From Krasilnikoviella flava (GTDB lineage: Bacteria > Actinomycetota > Actinomycetes > Actinomycetales > Cellulomonadaceae): a stretch of 64,000 bases of DNA. A program made the translations under genes and the position numbers. The notes under the pieces were generated by a model. The model was not told the DNA's origin, ran no database searches, and worked only from the letters and a program-made list of their open reading frames with translations. Location: positions 310,001-374,000 of the forward strand of contig NZ_FUZQ01000001.1 in assembly GCF_900167525.1 (NCBI RefSeq), read 5' to 3'. Shown one piece after another: positions 30,291-40,200 of the stretch. How positions within the stretch are numbered: position 1 is the stretch's first letter; each line of letters starts with the position of its first letter.

Positions 30291-30485
30291 GCGGCAACGT
30301 CGCTGGTCCTGGACCCCTCCCCACGCCGGGTCGGTGCCGGTCGGGTGTGACATGGAGATGACGCGCCGGCACGACGTCGTCCGCGACGGCGGGAGCCCCG
30401 CGCGGCGCGGGCGGTCCCCCTGCGGGACGACAGGGCTGCGTCGACCGTCCGCCCGCGGACGGACGCGTCGCGCACGAGGCCCACC

Positions 30486-30491
30486 TACCCT
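30486..30491 (+). promoter_or_regulatory. -10 hexamer TACCCT of a leaderless promoter (NarL-type kinase)
   Basis: TACCCT ends 7 nt before ATG 30499 in the 220-bp region divergent from the OmpR-type regulator. Confidence 0.5.
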
Positions 30492-30498
30492 GGCGGTC

Positions 30499-31890
30499 AT
30501 GAGCTGGATCGAGAGGATGGGGCGCTGGTTCGAGGCCCACCGCTTCGCCGTCGACCTGACGACGACGTTGCTGCTCGCCGGGCTCATGCTCGCGTCGGCC
30601 ACCGACCTGTACGCGTCCGACCCCGACCTCTCCCGCACCGCGTCCATCTCGTGGACCGTCGCCCTGCTGGTGCCGCTCCCGTGGCGTCGCACCCGGCCCG
30701 TCCCCTCCGCGGTGGCCGTCTTCGCCGTCGCGCTCGCCCACATGCTCGTCGGCTACCCGATGATCATGCCGGGTGACCTGCTCGTGCTCGTCGCGCTCTT
30801 CTCGGTGACGGTCTACGGCCCGACGTGGGCGCACGTCACCGCGATCTGCGCCACGGCCGTGGGGAGCGTCATCGTGCTGCCCGTAGCCGTCGCCGTCTCC
30901 ACCCTGGGCGGGCTCCGCGCCGCCGGGATCGCCGAGATGCTCCCGATCGGGATCTTCTGCCTGGTGACCGCGCTCGCCGTGTGGGCGTTCGCGCTCGCGC
31001 GACGCTCGCGTCGGGTCACGATGGACGCCCTGCGCGACCGCGCGCACCGGCTCGAGATCGAGCGCGACCAGCAGGCGCGGATCAGCGCCGCCGCCGAGCG
31101 CGCCCGCATCGCCCGCGAGATGCACGACATCGTGGCCCACTCCCTGTCCATCGTCGTGGCCCAGGCCGACGGCGGCCGGTACGCCGCGGCGTCCGACCCC
31201 CCGGCCGCGGTGCGCGCGCTCGGCACCATCAGCGAGACCGGCCGCACCGCCCTCACCGACATGCGCCGCCTCCTCGGCGTGCTGCGCTCGCAGGACGACG
31301 AGGAGGCCGCGCGCGACGACGCCCCGGGCGGCGCGACGACGCCCACCGGGGGCGGGACCGCCGGCGCACGGCCGCCGGCGCCCCCGACGCGCGAGGAGCC
31401 GCGCGCGGCCCGCCCGGCTCCGCAGCCGGGCGTCGGGGACATCGAGGACCTCGTCGTCCAGGCGCGCGACGGCGGGCAGCGGGTGTCGCTGGTCCGCGTC
31501 GGCGAGCCGCGCGCCCTGCCCGCCGGCATGGGGCTCACCCTGTACCGCGTGTGCCAGGAGTCGCTCACCAACGTGCGCAAGCACGCCGGCCCCGACCCCG
31601 CGGTCACCGTCTCGGTGCGGTGGACGTCGTCGACCGTCGAGCTCGAGGTGCTCGACGACGGCCGCGGCGCCGCCGCCACCGAGCACGACCCCGGCTTCGG
31701 GCTGCGCGGGATGCGCGAGCGGGCCAATCTGTACGGCGGCACGCTCGAGACCGGCCCCCGCCGCGGCGGCGGGTTCCGCGTGCACCTCGAGCTGCCGCTG
31801 CCCGGCGTGCCCGTGGTCGCCGCTCCCCCGACCACCAGCTCGACCACCAGCTCGGCCACCAGCTCGGCCACCAGCCAGGAGGACGCATGA
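30499..31890 (+). CDS. Sensor histidine kinase, NarL-partner (HisKA_3) type
   Basis: The 463-aa protein has a block of about five membrane helices (~18-170), then a dimerisation domain with ARIAREMHDIVAHSLSIVVA (phospho-histidine ~209), a Pro/Ala linker (~275-310), and a HATPase domain with LYRVCQESLTNVRKHA, LDDGRGAAATEHDPGFGLRG and MRERANLYGGTLETG. The C-terminus carries four tandem 12-bp repeats encoding T/A-TSS units. Its stop overlaps the response regulator start (ATGA). This architecture is typical of DesK/LiaS-like kinases; an ABC exporter follows 1.2 kb downstream, so cell-envelope stress sensing is plausible. Confidence 0.93.
   Translation: MSWIERMGRWFEAHRFAVDLTTTLLLAGLMLASATDLYASDPDLSRTASISWTVALLVPLPWRRTRPVPSAVAVFAVALAHMLVGYPMIMPGDLLVLVALFSVTVYGPTWAHVTAICATAVGSVIVLPVAVAVSTLGGLRAAGIAEMLPIGIFCLVTALAVWAFALARRSRRVTMDALRDRAHRLEIERDQQARISAAAERARIAREMHDIVAHSLSIVVAQADGGRYAAASDPPAAVRALGTISETGRTALTDMRRLLGVLRSQDDEEAARDDAPGGATTPTGGGTAGARPPAPPTREEPRAARPAPQPGVGDIEDLVVQARDGGQRVSLVRVGEPRALPAGMGLTLYRVCQESLTNVRKHAGPDPAVTVSVRWTSSTVELEVLDDGRGAAATEHDPGFGLRGMRERANLYGGTLETGPRRGGGFRVHLELPLPGVPVVAAPPTTSSTTSSATSSATSQEDA
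31831..31878 (+). repeat. Four tandem 12-bp repeats in the kinase 3' end
   Basis: Units ACCACCAGCTCG (x2), GCCACCAGCTCG and GCCACCAGCCAG follow each other without gaps and encode TTSS TTSS ATSS ATSQ. Copy number could vary between strains without changing frame. Confidence 0.8.
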
Positions 31891-32597
31891 CCCCGCCCGC
31901 CGACGATGTCGCGCCGCCCGCACCCGGGAGCGGCGCCGTGCGCGTCGCGCTGGTCGACGACCAGCAGCTCGTGCGCGCGGGCTTCCGCATGGTCATCGAC
32001 TCGCAGCCCGACCTGAAGGTCACGATCGAGGCCGGCGACGGCGCCCAGGCGCTGCGGCTGCTCGCCGACCACCGCGTCGACGTCGTGCTCATGGACGTGC
32101 GGATGCCGCACCTCGACGGGCTCACGGCGACAGCCCGCCTCACCGCCGCGCCCGACGCGCCGCGGGTCATCGTGCTCACCACGTTCGACCTCGACGAGTA
32201 CGTGCTCGAGGCCATCCGCAGCGGCGCGTCGGGGTTCCTGCTCAAGGACGCCCCGCCGGAGGAGATGCTCGCCGCCATCCGCACGGTGCACGCCGGGGAC
32301 GCCGTCATCGCGCCGTCGTCCACCCGCCGCCTGCTGGAGCACCTGGTCACCGCCCTGCCTACCGACCAGGCGGCGCCTCAGCACGACGCCCTGGCCGCCC
32401 TCACCGACCGCGAGCGCGAGGTGCTCGTGCTCATGGCGCGCGGCCGGTCCAACACGGAGATCGCGGCCGACCTGTTCGTCGCCGAGGCCACGGTGAAGAC
32501 CCACGTCGGGCGCATCCTCGCGAAGCTCGACGCTCGCGACCGCGTGCAGGCCGTCGTCACGGCCTACGAGGCCGGCCTGGTCCGCCCCGGCGCCTGA
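31887..32597 (+). CDS. NarL/LuxR-family response regulator
   Basis: The 236-aa protein has a receiver (VALVDDQQLVRAGFRMVI, phospho-acceptor D70 in VLMDVRMPHLDG, T98, K120 in GFLLKDAPP) and a C-terminal LuxR HTH (LTDREREVLVLMARGRSNTE, ATVKTHVGRILAKLDARDRV). It overlaps the kinase stop by 4 bp, so the pair is cotranslated, and a hairpin follows its stop. Targets may include the nearby ABC exporter (inference). Confidence 0.95.
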   Translation: MTPPADDVAPPAPGSGAVRVALVDDQQLVRAGFRMVIDSQPDLKVTIEAGDGAQALRLLADHRVDVVLMDVRMPHLDGLTATARLTAAPDAPRVIVLTTFDLDEYVLEAIRSGASGFLLKDAPPEEMLAAIRTVHAGDAVIAPSSTRRLLEHLVTALPTDQAAPQHDALAALTDREREVLVLMARGRSNTEIAADLFVAEATVKTHVGRILAKLDARDRVQAVVTAYEAGLVRPGA

Positions 32598-32598
32598 C

Positions 32599-32625
32599 CC
32601 CCGACCTGTCAGATCCAGGTCGGGG
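32599..32625. terminator. Hairpin after the NarL-type regulator
   Basis: CCCCGACCTG and CAGGTCGGGG form a perfect 10-bp stem with a 7-nt loop immediately after the stop codon. No T-tract follows. The convergent AbiEi-like gene ends at 32651, so it may serve both strands. Confidence 0.7.
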
Positions 32626-32650
32626 TATACACCCGAGTGGCTCTGACAAT

Positions 32651-33455
32651 TCACCAGCCGAGGTGGCGGCGCACGACGGCGAGCACTCGCTCCGGCTCGT
32701 AGCGCGCGGCCATGGCGGGCAGGCGGACCCGCACCGTGGCGGCGTCCGCGCCGATCTCCGCGTCGCGCAGGAGGTCGTCGTACCAGCGCTCGCGCTCCAG
32801 GTGGCCGACGCCGTCGATCTCGACGACGAACGCCCGCCCGCCCGGCAGCCGCCACTCCACGTCGAGGAAGCGTCGTCGGCCGCGGGCGTCCGTGCGGACC
32901 GCCTGGCGCGAGGGCTCCGGCAGCCCGCCGTCGCGGCACAGGCGCGCGAAGTCGATCTCCGCCAGCGAGTCCGCACGGCCGACGACGTCCGCGAGCGCCA
33001 GCCGCATGACCTTGCGGTGCCGCACCTTCCCCACGGAGTCGAGCATCGTGAAGAGGTCGTCGGTCGTGGCGAGGGCCTGCTGCACGACGGCGGCCATCAG
33101 GCCCGACGCGGTGCGCCACGAGCGCTGCCACGCCGCAGCGTCGACGGCGGCCCGGGCGATGCCGTGGACGGGCAGGCCGCCGGCGTCCACCACGTCCTCC
33201 TCGCGCAGCCGGCGTGACTCGTGCACCACGAGCCACGGGTGCCGGTCCGGTCGTGCCCCGCGCGGGCCGACCAGGTGGATCGGATCTCTGTGCCAGCCCT
33301 GCAGCCCTTGGAGCTCCAGCGACGTCCAGGCGCTCGACGTGGTCCGGCGTCGTGGCCAGACGACCGACCTGACCGCGGGTGACGACGCCCTGCTGCCGGT
33401 GGGCGAGCTCGCGGAGCCCGGGGACGTCGCGGTAGAGGCGAGCGGAACCTGTCAT
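32651..33455 (-). pseudogene. AbiEi-like N-terminus plus DUF559-like nuclease domain, frameshifted
   Basis: Two frames are needed. From ATG 33455 the sequence reads MTGSARLYRDVPGLRELAHR, QQGVVTRGQVGRLA, TTPDHVERL, an AbiEi-type winged-helix start. Near 33325-33335 the homology passes to the +1 frame, which reads SLELQGLQGWHRDPIHLVGP and continues to a DUF559-like end: EWRLPGGRAFVVEIDGVGHL, ERWYDDLLRD, VRVRLPAMAARY. In frame 1 the text after the junction is meaningless. In intact relatives the two parts are one protein of about 260-300 aa found scattered in actinobacterial genomes, often called type IV toxin-antitoxin AbiEi family. One lost base, or a sequencing error, explains the break. Gene finders may report only the 192-codon 3' part (32651-33229). 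Confidence 0.75.
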
Positions 33456-33747
33456 GCGCCCACGGTGGCGGCGTCGCTGTGGGCGGACACCGTCCCGGTC
33501 GTCATCTGGGGACGGCCGTGTCCTGGGGGCAGCGTCGCCGCGCGAGTTGTCAGCGAGGGTGCAGGTCAGGGGCGGATCAGGGTGCCGGTCAGGGTCGACG
33601 TCATACCGGGGGATGACCCGGGAGCCCCGCAGGACCAGCCCCCGGGCCGATGTCCACGGCGCCGCCGCTCCGTAGCGTCGCCGGTGTCCTGGTCCGAGGG
33701 CTCCTGACGGCTCGCGGACCACCACCCCGAGACACCGGAGAGCTTCC
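33456..33747. other. Intergenic region upstream of the ABC exporter
   Basis: This 292-bp stretch, the longest gene-free one, holds no credible ORF. A TAGCGT hexamer at 33673-33678 is a possible -10 for the exporter, and GGAGAG at 33737-33742 serves as its ribosome binding site. A CCCGGG-rich inverted segment lies around 33618-33646. No operator was recognised. Confidence 0.4.
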
Positions 33748-34542
33748 GTGGACACCACCGTGTACGTCCCGATCCCCGACGAGGGCACCGCCGCCCGACC
33801 GACCGTCACCCCCGCGGTGCGGGCCCGCGCCCTGACCAAGACGTACGGCCGCGGCGAGGCGCAGGTGCGCGCCCTGGACGGGGTCGACGTCGACTTCACG
33901 GCCGGCCGCTTCACCGCGATCATGGGCCCGTCGGGCTCCGGCAAGTCCACGCTCATGCACCTGCTCGCCGGCCTGGACTCGGCCACGAGCGGGCAGTCGT
34001 TCATCGGCTCCACCGAGGTGACCGGCTTGAACGACAAGGCCCTCACCGCGCTGCGCCGCACCCGCGTGGGCTTCGTGTTCCAGCAGTTCAACCTGCTGCC
34101 GATGTTCACGGCGGAGCAGAACATCACCCTGCCCGTGGAGCTCGCCGGGGGCACGGTCGACAAGCAGTGGCTCGGCACCCTCGTCGACACCCTCGGCCTC
34201 GGCAAGCGGCTCACCCACCGCCCGAGCGAGCTGTCCGGCGGTCAGCAGCAGCGCGTCGCCATCGCGCGCGCGCTCATCGCCCAGCCGGACGTCGTCTTCG
34301 CGGACGAGCCCACCGGCAACCTCGACTCCCGCTCGGGCGCCGAGGTGCTGAGCTTCCTGCGCCGCTCGGTGCGCGAGCTCGGCCGCACGATCATCATGGT
34401 CACGCACGACCCGGCGGCCGCCGCGTACGCCGACCGCGTCATCCTCATCGCCGACGGCAAGATCGCCGGCGACATCACCGACCCGACGCCGGAGTCCGCC
34501 CTGGCCGGCCTCGACGCGCTGCGGACGGTGGCCGCGCGATGA
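33748..34542 (+). CDS. ABC transporter ATP-binding protein (MacB/LolD type)
   Basis: The 264-aa protein has Walker A GPSGSGKST (~60), Q-loop FVFQQFNLLPMF, signature LSGGQQQRVAIARAL, Walker B VVFADEPTGNLDS and the switch histidine MVTHDPAAAAYADR. The LLPMFTAEQN and EPTGNLDSRSG patterns are those of MacB/LolD/FtsE ATPases, which pair with FtsX-like permeases. GTG 33748 follows GGAGAG by 5 nt. Its stop overlaps the permease start (ATGA). Such pairs often export peptide antibiotics or remodel the envelope under two-component control, which fits the NarL-type pair upstream. Confidence 0.94.
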   Translation: MDTTVYVPIPDEGTAARPTVTPAVRARALTKTYGRGEAQVRALDGVDVDFTAGRFTAIMGPSGSGKSTLMHLLAGLDSATSGQSFIGSTEVTGLNDKALTALRRTRVGFVFQQFNLLPMFTAEQNITLPVELAGGTVDKQWLGTLVDTLGLGKRLTHRPSELSGGQQQRVAIARALIAQPDVVFADEPTGNLDSRSGAEVLSFLRRSVRELGRTIIMVTHDPAAAAYADRVILIADGKIAGDITDPTPESALAGLDALRTVAAR

Positions 34543-37175
34543 TCCGCCTCACCCTGTCGCAGATGCGACGCAGCGTCGGCCGGCTCGCCGCCGCCGGCCT
34601 CGCGATCGTCATCGGCACCGCGTTCGTCGCAATCACCCTGCTCGCGGGCAACGTCATCACCCGCACCACCTACGACTCGATCGCCGCCCAGTTCACGGGC
34701 GCCGACCTCGTCGTCCGCGGCGTCCCCGCCGACGACACCGCCCTCGACGCCGTGCGGGACACCGACGGCGTGGCCACGGCCGACCCGCAGCTCATGTCCT
34801 ACCAGCAGCTCGAGGCCGGCGGCCGCACCATCTTCCAGGGCGTGCTGGCCGAGCCCACCGACACGAGCGTGCTGCCGCTCGAGGTCGCCGACGGCAACCT
34901 CCCCGAGGCCTCGGGCGAGATCGCGCTGCCGGTCGACGTGGCCGAGCGGCTCGACACCACGACGGGCGACACCGTCACCCTCGTGCGCAACGTCCTCGAG
35001 GGCGACCAGGAGTCCGACGAGGACGCGTGGACCGAGGTCCGCGAGCAGCTGACCGTCTCCGGCACGCTCACCGACCCGTACGGCGCGTACTCGATGCAGG
35101 GCGGCGCGGCCGTCGCCCCCGCGGCGGACGTCACGGCCTGGGACGACGACCTGCGCGCCCCCGGCGAGGAGCCCGTCGAGCCGACCACCGTGCTCGTCAC
35201 GCTCGACGACGGCACCGACGTCGAGACGGCCCGCACGGCCATCACCGGCGCGCTCACCAGCGCAGCCGCGGGCTCGGGCACCGACACCTCGGGCCTCAAG
35301 GTCGTGACGCCCTCCGAGCACGCGGAGACGGTCGCCACCGAGATGACCGGCGGCGACAACGTCATCTTCACGACGTTCGTGCTGGTCTTCGCCGCCGTCG
35401 CGCTGCTGGTCGCCGCGCTCGTCATCGCGAACACCTTCCAGGTGCTGGTCGCCCAGCGCACCCGCACCCTCGCGCTGCTGCGCTGCGTCGGGGCGGACAA
35501 GGGGCAGCTGCGCCGATCCGTGCTGTTCGAGGCGGCCGTGCTCGGCCTCGTCTCGTCGGTGGTCGGCCTCGCGGCCGGCGTCGGCCTGGGACAGGCGGCG
35601 CTCACGATCGGCCGCGGCATGGACCTCGGTGTCCCGCTGCCGGCGACGGTCGACATCACCCCGGCCGTGATCCTCATCCCCCTCGTGGTGGGCACGCTCG
35701 TGACCCTCGTCGCCGCGCTCTCCCCCGCCCGGGCCGCGACCCGCGTCGCCCCGCTCGAGGCGCTCCGCCCCGCCGACGCGCCGTCGGGGGCCCGCGGCGC
35801 CGGGCGCGTGCGTCTGGTCCTGTCGACCCTCGTCGCGGTCGTCGGCTTCGCCCTGCTGGGCGGCGGCGTCGCCGTCAGCACCGTGGGCGGCGAGCCGAGC
35901 CTCGGCCTCATGGTCGGCGTCGCGGGCGGGGTGCTGTCCTTCCTCGGCGTGCTCGTGGGCGCGGTGTTCTGGCTGCCCCGCGTGGTGGCGCTCGCCGGGC
36001 GTCTGGTCGGCATGTCCGGCCCGACGGCGCGGCTCGCGGCCGCGAACACGCTGCGCAACCCGCGCCGCACCGCGGCGACGTCCACGGCGCTGCTCATCGG
36101 CGTGACCCTCGTGGGCATGATGTCGACGGGTGCCGCCAGCGCCCGCGTGACGATGGACGCCGAGCTCGACTCCCGCTACCCGGTGGACGTCACCGTCTCG
36201 ACCGACCTGTCGAGCGACCCGGTGAGCGTCGCCGCGGGCGACGCCGCCGTGCCGGCGGTGCCCGGCACCCTGGCCGGGACGGTGCGCGACGTCGCCGGCG
36301 TCGCCACGGTGGTCGAGTCGCCGGCCACAGCCGCCCAGGTCGCCGGGGACGGCGTCGACGACGGGCTCGCCATGACGGTCCGCGCCGTCGATCCCGCGGA
36401 CGCCGGGTCGGTGCTGCGCAGCACCGAGATGGTCGCCCCGCTCGCGGCAGGCACGGCCGTCGTGCCGGAGGAGCTCTCCGAGGTGTGGAACATCAGCGAC
36501 GGGCAGACGCTCACGCTCACCGGCCCGGACGGGTCGCTCGAGGTCACGGCCGCGGTCACCGACCTCGCGGACAGCGGCCTCCTCGTGGTGCCGGACGACC
36601 TGGCCTCCCTGGACGCCGACGCCCCGGTGACCAGCCTGTGGGTGGGTCTCGACGACCCGGGCGACGCCGCGAGCGTCGTGCCCACGATCCAGGACGCGGT
36701 GGCCGACACCGAGGCGCCGGCCGACGTCATGGGCGCGGCGGTCGAGCGCGCCGGCTTCCAGCAGGTGATCGACACCGCGCTGGGGATCGTCGTGGGGCTG
36801 CTCGCGGCGGCCGTCGTGATCGCGCTGATCGGCGTGGCGAACACGCTGTCCCTGTCGGTCATCGAGCGGCGTCGGGAGTCCGCGACCCTGCGGGCGATCG
36901 GGCTGTCGAAGGGCCAGCTGCGCGGCATGCTCGCGGTCGAGGGCCTGCTCATCGCGCTCGTGGGCGCCGCGCTCGGCGTGCTGCTCGGCCTGGTGTACGG
37001 CTGGGCCGGCGCCGCGGCGGCGCTCGGCTGGGCGGGCACGCCCGTCATCGTGGTCCCGTGGCGCGACGTGCTGCTGATGCTCGTCGTGGCTGCCGTGGCC
37101 GGGCTCGTGGCGTCCGTCGCCCCGGCCCGCACCGCGGTGAAGACCTCGCCGGTGGAGGCCCTCGCCAGCGAGTAG
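34539..37175 (+). CDS. ABC transporter permease, FtsX-like (tandem domain)
   Basis: The 878-aa protein has an N-terminal TM helix (~15-37) before a MacB-like periplasmic domain (~38-265), three TM helices in the first FtsX domain (~280-420, with VLVAQRTRTLALLRCVGADK), two central TM helices, then a second extracytoplasmic domain and a second FtsX domain near the C-terminus (LSLSVIERRRESATLRAIGL, SVAPARTAVKTSPVEALASE). This ten-helix actinobacterial form is the usual partner of MacB-like ATPases. The 4-bp overlap shows cotranslation with the ATPase. The substrate is unknown. Confidence 0.93.
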   Translation: MIRLTLSQMRRSVGRLAAAGLAIVIGTAFVAITLLAGNVITRTTYDSIAAQFTGADLVVRGVPADDTALDAVRDTDGVATADPQLMSYQQLEAGGRTIFQGVLAEPTDTSVLPLEVADGNLPEASGEIALPVDVAERLDTTTGDTVTLVRNVLEGDQESDEDAWTEVREQLTVSGTLTDPYGAYSMQGGAAVAPAADVTAWDDDLRAPGEEPVEPTTVLVTLDDGTDVETARTAITGALTSAAAGSGTDTSGLKVVTPSEHAETVATEMTGGDNVIFTTFVLVFAAVALLVAALVIANTFQVLVAQRTRTLALLRCVGADKGQLRRSVLFEAAVLGLVSSVVGLAAGVGLGQAALTIGRGMDLGVPLPATVDITPAVILIPLVVGTLVTLVAALSPARAATRVAPLEALRPADAPSGARGAGRVRLVLSTLVAVVGFALLGGGVAVSTVGGEPSLGLMVGVAGGVLSFLGVLVGAVFWLPRVVALAGRLVGMSGPTARLAAANTLRNPRRTAATSTALLIGVTLVGMMSTGAASARVTMDAELDSRYPVDVTVSTDLSSDPVSVAAGDAAVPAVPGTLAGTVRDVAGVATVVESPATAAQVAGDGVDDGLAMTVRAVDPADAGSVLRSTEMVAPLAAGTAVVPEELSEVWNISDGQTLTLTGPDGSLEVTAAVTDLADSGLLVVPDDLASLDADAPVTSLWVGLDDPGDAASVVPTIQDAVADTEAPADVMGAAVERAGFQQVIDTALGIVVGLLAAAVVIALIGVANTLSLSVIERRRESATLRAIGLSKGQLRGMLAVEGLLIALVGAALGVLLGLVYGWAGAAAALGWAGTPVIVVPWRDVLLMLVVAAVAGLVASVAPARTAVKTSPVEALASE

Positions 37176-37233
37176 CGGGAGGTTGTCCACAGGCCGTCCG
37201 AGACGGCCGTCCCGGGCGGGCACCCTGGAGGTC

Positions 37234-40200
37234 ATGTCGACCTCCGGAGTGCCCGCCCTCGCGGTCCCCGCCGTGCGCGGCGGGGACGTCCGGGTGACCG
37301 TGCGGCCCGGCGAGGACGCGCTCCTGCCCGCCGGGGTACCGCTCGGCGCGTGCCGGGGCGAGCTCGCCGCCCTCCTGCGCCGTCCCGAGCTGCGGCACGC
37401 GCCCCTGCGCGCCGACGGCCTCCCCGTCTCGGACGACGACCTCGTCGGGGACCGCCCGCTCCTGCCGGGGGTCGTGCTCGCGGTGCACGCGGCGGCGCGT
37501 GCCCCGGGCGCCGGGCGCCGCCGCGGAGCCGCCCCACCGCCGCTCGACGGCGCACCGGACGACACGTCACCGTCCGCGGTGCTCGGCGGCCCGTGGCTCG
37601 CCGCCCGCTCCGACGGCCCGGCCGCCGGCGCGACCCTCCCGCTCCCGCCCGGCGCCCCCACCGCGCTGCCCGACGACGCCGTCCCCGGCGGTGCTCGTCC
37701 CGCGGCCCGCGTCGTGGTGCGCGTGGACCAGCGCCGGCCTGAACGGGTCCGCGTCCGGGTCGCGGGCGCGACGCGGGTGCGACCCCTCCTGGGTCGAGCG
37801 GCCCGCGGAGCCGCACCGGGTTCGCCGCGACTCGTCCCGCCGGACGGCGCGGCGCGGCGCCGGCCCCGCCGCGTCGGGCGGTGGCCGCGGCGCTGGCGCC
37901 CGGGGCACCGGCTGGAGCTGGGCGACCCACGCGGCCCGGGCTCGTGGACCCTGCACCGTTCGGGGACGGTCGCGACGTGGCTCGACGCCCGCCCGGGCGC
38001 TGCGGCGGAGGACGGCCGGTCCGCGTCCCCGGGCGCGGGCATGCTCGCCACCGCCGCGCTACCCGTCGTCGGGTCGCTCGTGCTCGCGGCCGTGCTGCGC
38101 CAACCGGCCTACGCGCTGTTCTCCCTGCTCGGCCTCGCGACCCTGGTGCCCCAGCTCGTCGCCGCCCGCCGCCGGCGGCGCGCAGGTACGGGCGGCGCCA
38201 CCCCGGGCGCGACCGCAGGCGTCGCCACGGACGCTCCCGACATCGCGCCCGGTGCCCCCGCCCGAGCCCCGGGCGACGCTCCCGGTCCGCTGCTGGCGCG
38301 GCTCCTCGCCGCCCACCAGGCCTCCGACGGGGCGTGGCGCGCGGCCACCCAGCGCGCCGCGACCCGCTCCGTCGGCCACGCGGGCCCGCTCCCGGTCGGG
38401 GCGCGGGCCGGGGACGCGTCGGGCGGCGCGGACGCAGCCCGTGCCGTCGTGGGCCTCGTGCCCGACGGCGCGATGGCCCTGGTCGGCCCCCGCGCCGACG
38501 TGCTCGCCGTCGCACGGTCGGTGGTGGTGGAGCTGGCCGCGGCCGGGGCGTCGGTGGACGTCGTGGGGGCGGTCGAGGCATGGTCGTGGTGCCGCTGGAT
38601 CCCGGGCGGCGGACCGCCCGTGCTGGTCGTCGACGCCGTCGACGCGACGGATCGCGGCACGGCCTCCGACCCCGCCCGGCGGGACGACGTCCTCGCCCGC
38701 GGCGGCGCGGTGCTGCTCTGCCTCCCCGACGACGCACCCGTCCCCTCCTGGTGCCGCACGACGTGGCGGGTCCGGGGCGGCCGGGTGCGGCGCGCCGCAC
38801 CGGACGGCTCCGCGGCGACCGGGCCCCTGGTCGGTGTCGACGTCGACCGGGCGGAGCAGGCCGCGCGGACCGTCGCCGGCCTGTCGGGGCTGCGCCGGTC
38901 GTTGGGCACGCTGGACTCGGCCGACGGCCTCGGGCCCGTCGGCGGGCCCGGGAGCGACGACGGCGACCCGACCGACCCGCGGCTGCCCGACGCGGTCCCG
39001 CTGGCGGACCTGCTGGACGGTGTGAGCGACCCCGGTGCGGCGTGGGACTCCGCCCTCGGGTGGGCGGTGCCGCTCGGGCGCGACGCCCGCGGTCGGGCGG
39101 TCACCTTCGACCTGGTGGCGGACGGGCCCCACCTGCTCGTCGCGGGCACCACCGGCGCGGGCAAGTCCGAGCTGCTGCAGTCCCTGGTGCTGGGGCTCGC
39201 CGGGCGCCGGTCCCCTCGCGACCTGGCGCTCGCGCTCGTCGACTTCAAGGGCGGCGCGTCGTTCGGCGTCTGCGGGCGGCTGCCGCACGTCGTCGGCCAG
39301 GTCACCGACCTGGACCCAGGGCTCGCGGGGCGCGCCCTGGCCGGCCTCCGTGCCGAGCTGCACCGGCGCGAGCGCGTCCTGGCAGCGCACGGCGCCGCGG
39401 ACCTCGCCGCCCTGCCGCCGGGGCTGCCCGACGCCCCGCCCCGGCTGGTCGTGGTCGTGGACGAGTTCCGGGCTCTCGCCGACGACCTCCCCGACTTCCT
39501 GCCCGGGCTGCTGCGCGTGGCGGCACAGGGCCGCTCGCTGGGCGTGCACCTCGTGCTCGCGACTCAGCGGCCGGCAGGTGCGGTGAGCGCCGACGTCCGC
39601 GCCAACGTGTCGGCGCGGCTCGCGCTGCGGGTCGTGGACGCCGCCGACTCGCTCGACGTGGTCGAGACGTCCGCGGCGGCGAGGATCCCCCCGGGCTCCC
39701 CCGGGCGCGCCGTCCTGCGTTGCGGCGCCGAGCCCCCGGTGGCGCTCCAGTGCGCCCACGCGGCGGGCCGTGTTGCGGCGGCCGGCAGCCGGGTACGGCA
39801 CGCGCCGGCCTGGGGATCACCGCCCGCGGCCGCCCTTCCGGTTCCCGATCAGGACGGGTCCGCGGCGGCCGCCGGCCCGGGAACGGGCCCCGACCCGGTC
39901 GACGAGCTCGTCGCCGCGTGCCGCGCTGCCGCCGCCGAGCGCGGGCTGCGGGCCGGCGCCGCGCCGTGGCTGCCCCCGTTGCCGGAGCGCGTCCTGGTGG
40001 GTGACGTGAGCGACGTCGGCGAGGTGGGCGACGTCGGTGCTGTCGGGCCGCCGGCGGGCCGCGGCAGGGCCGCCTCTCCCGGCGGCCCGGCCGGCTGCAC
40101 CACGCGGCCCGGGCACGCAGGCCCCGACGCGGCCGCAGGCCTCCCGCTCGCCCTCGGCGACGACCCGGCCCGGCAGCGCCGGACCGTCGTGCGCTGGGAC

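Noticed and set aside
34242-38051. Minus-strand open frame of about 1270 codons
   Set aside because: Antisense to the ABC exporter and the EccC-like start; product is Arg/Gly/His-rich and matches no fold.
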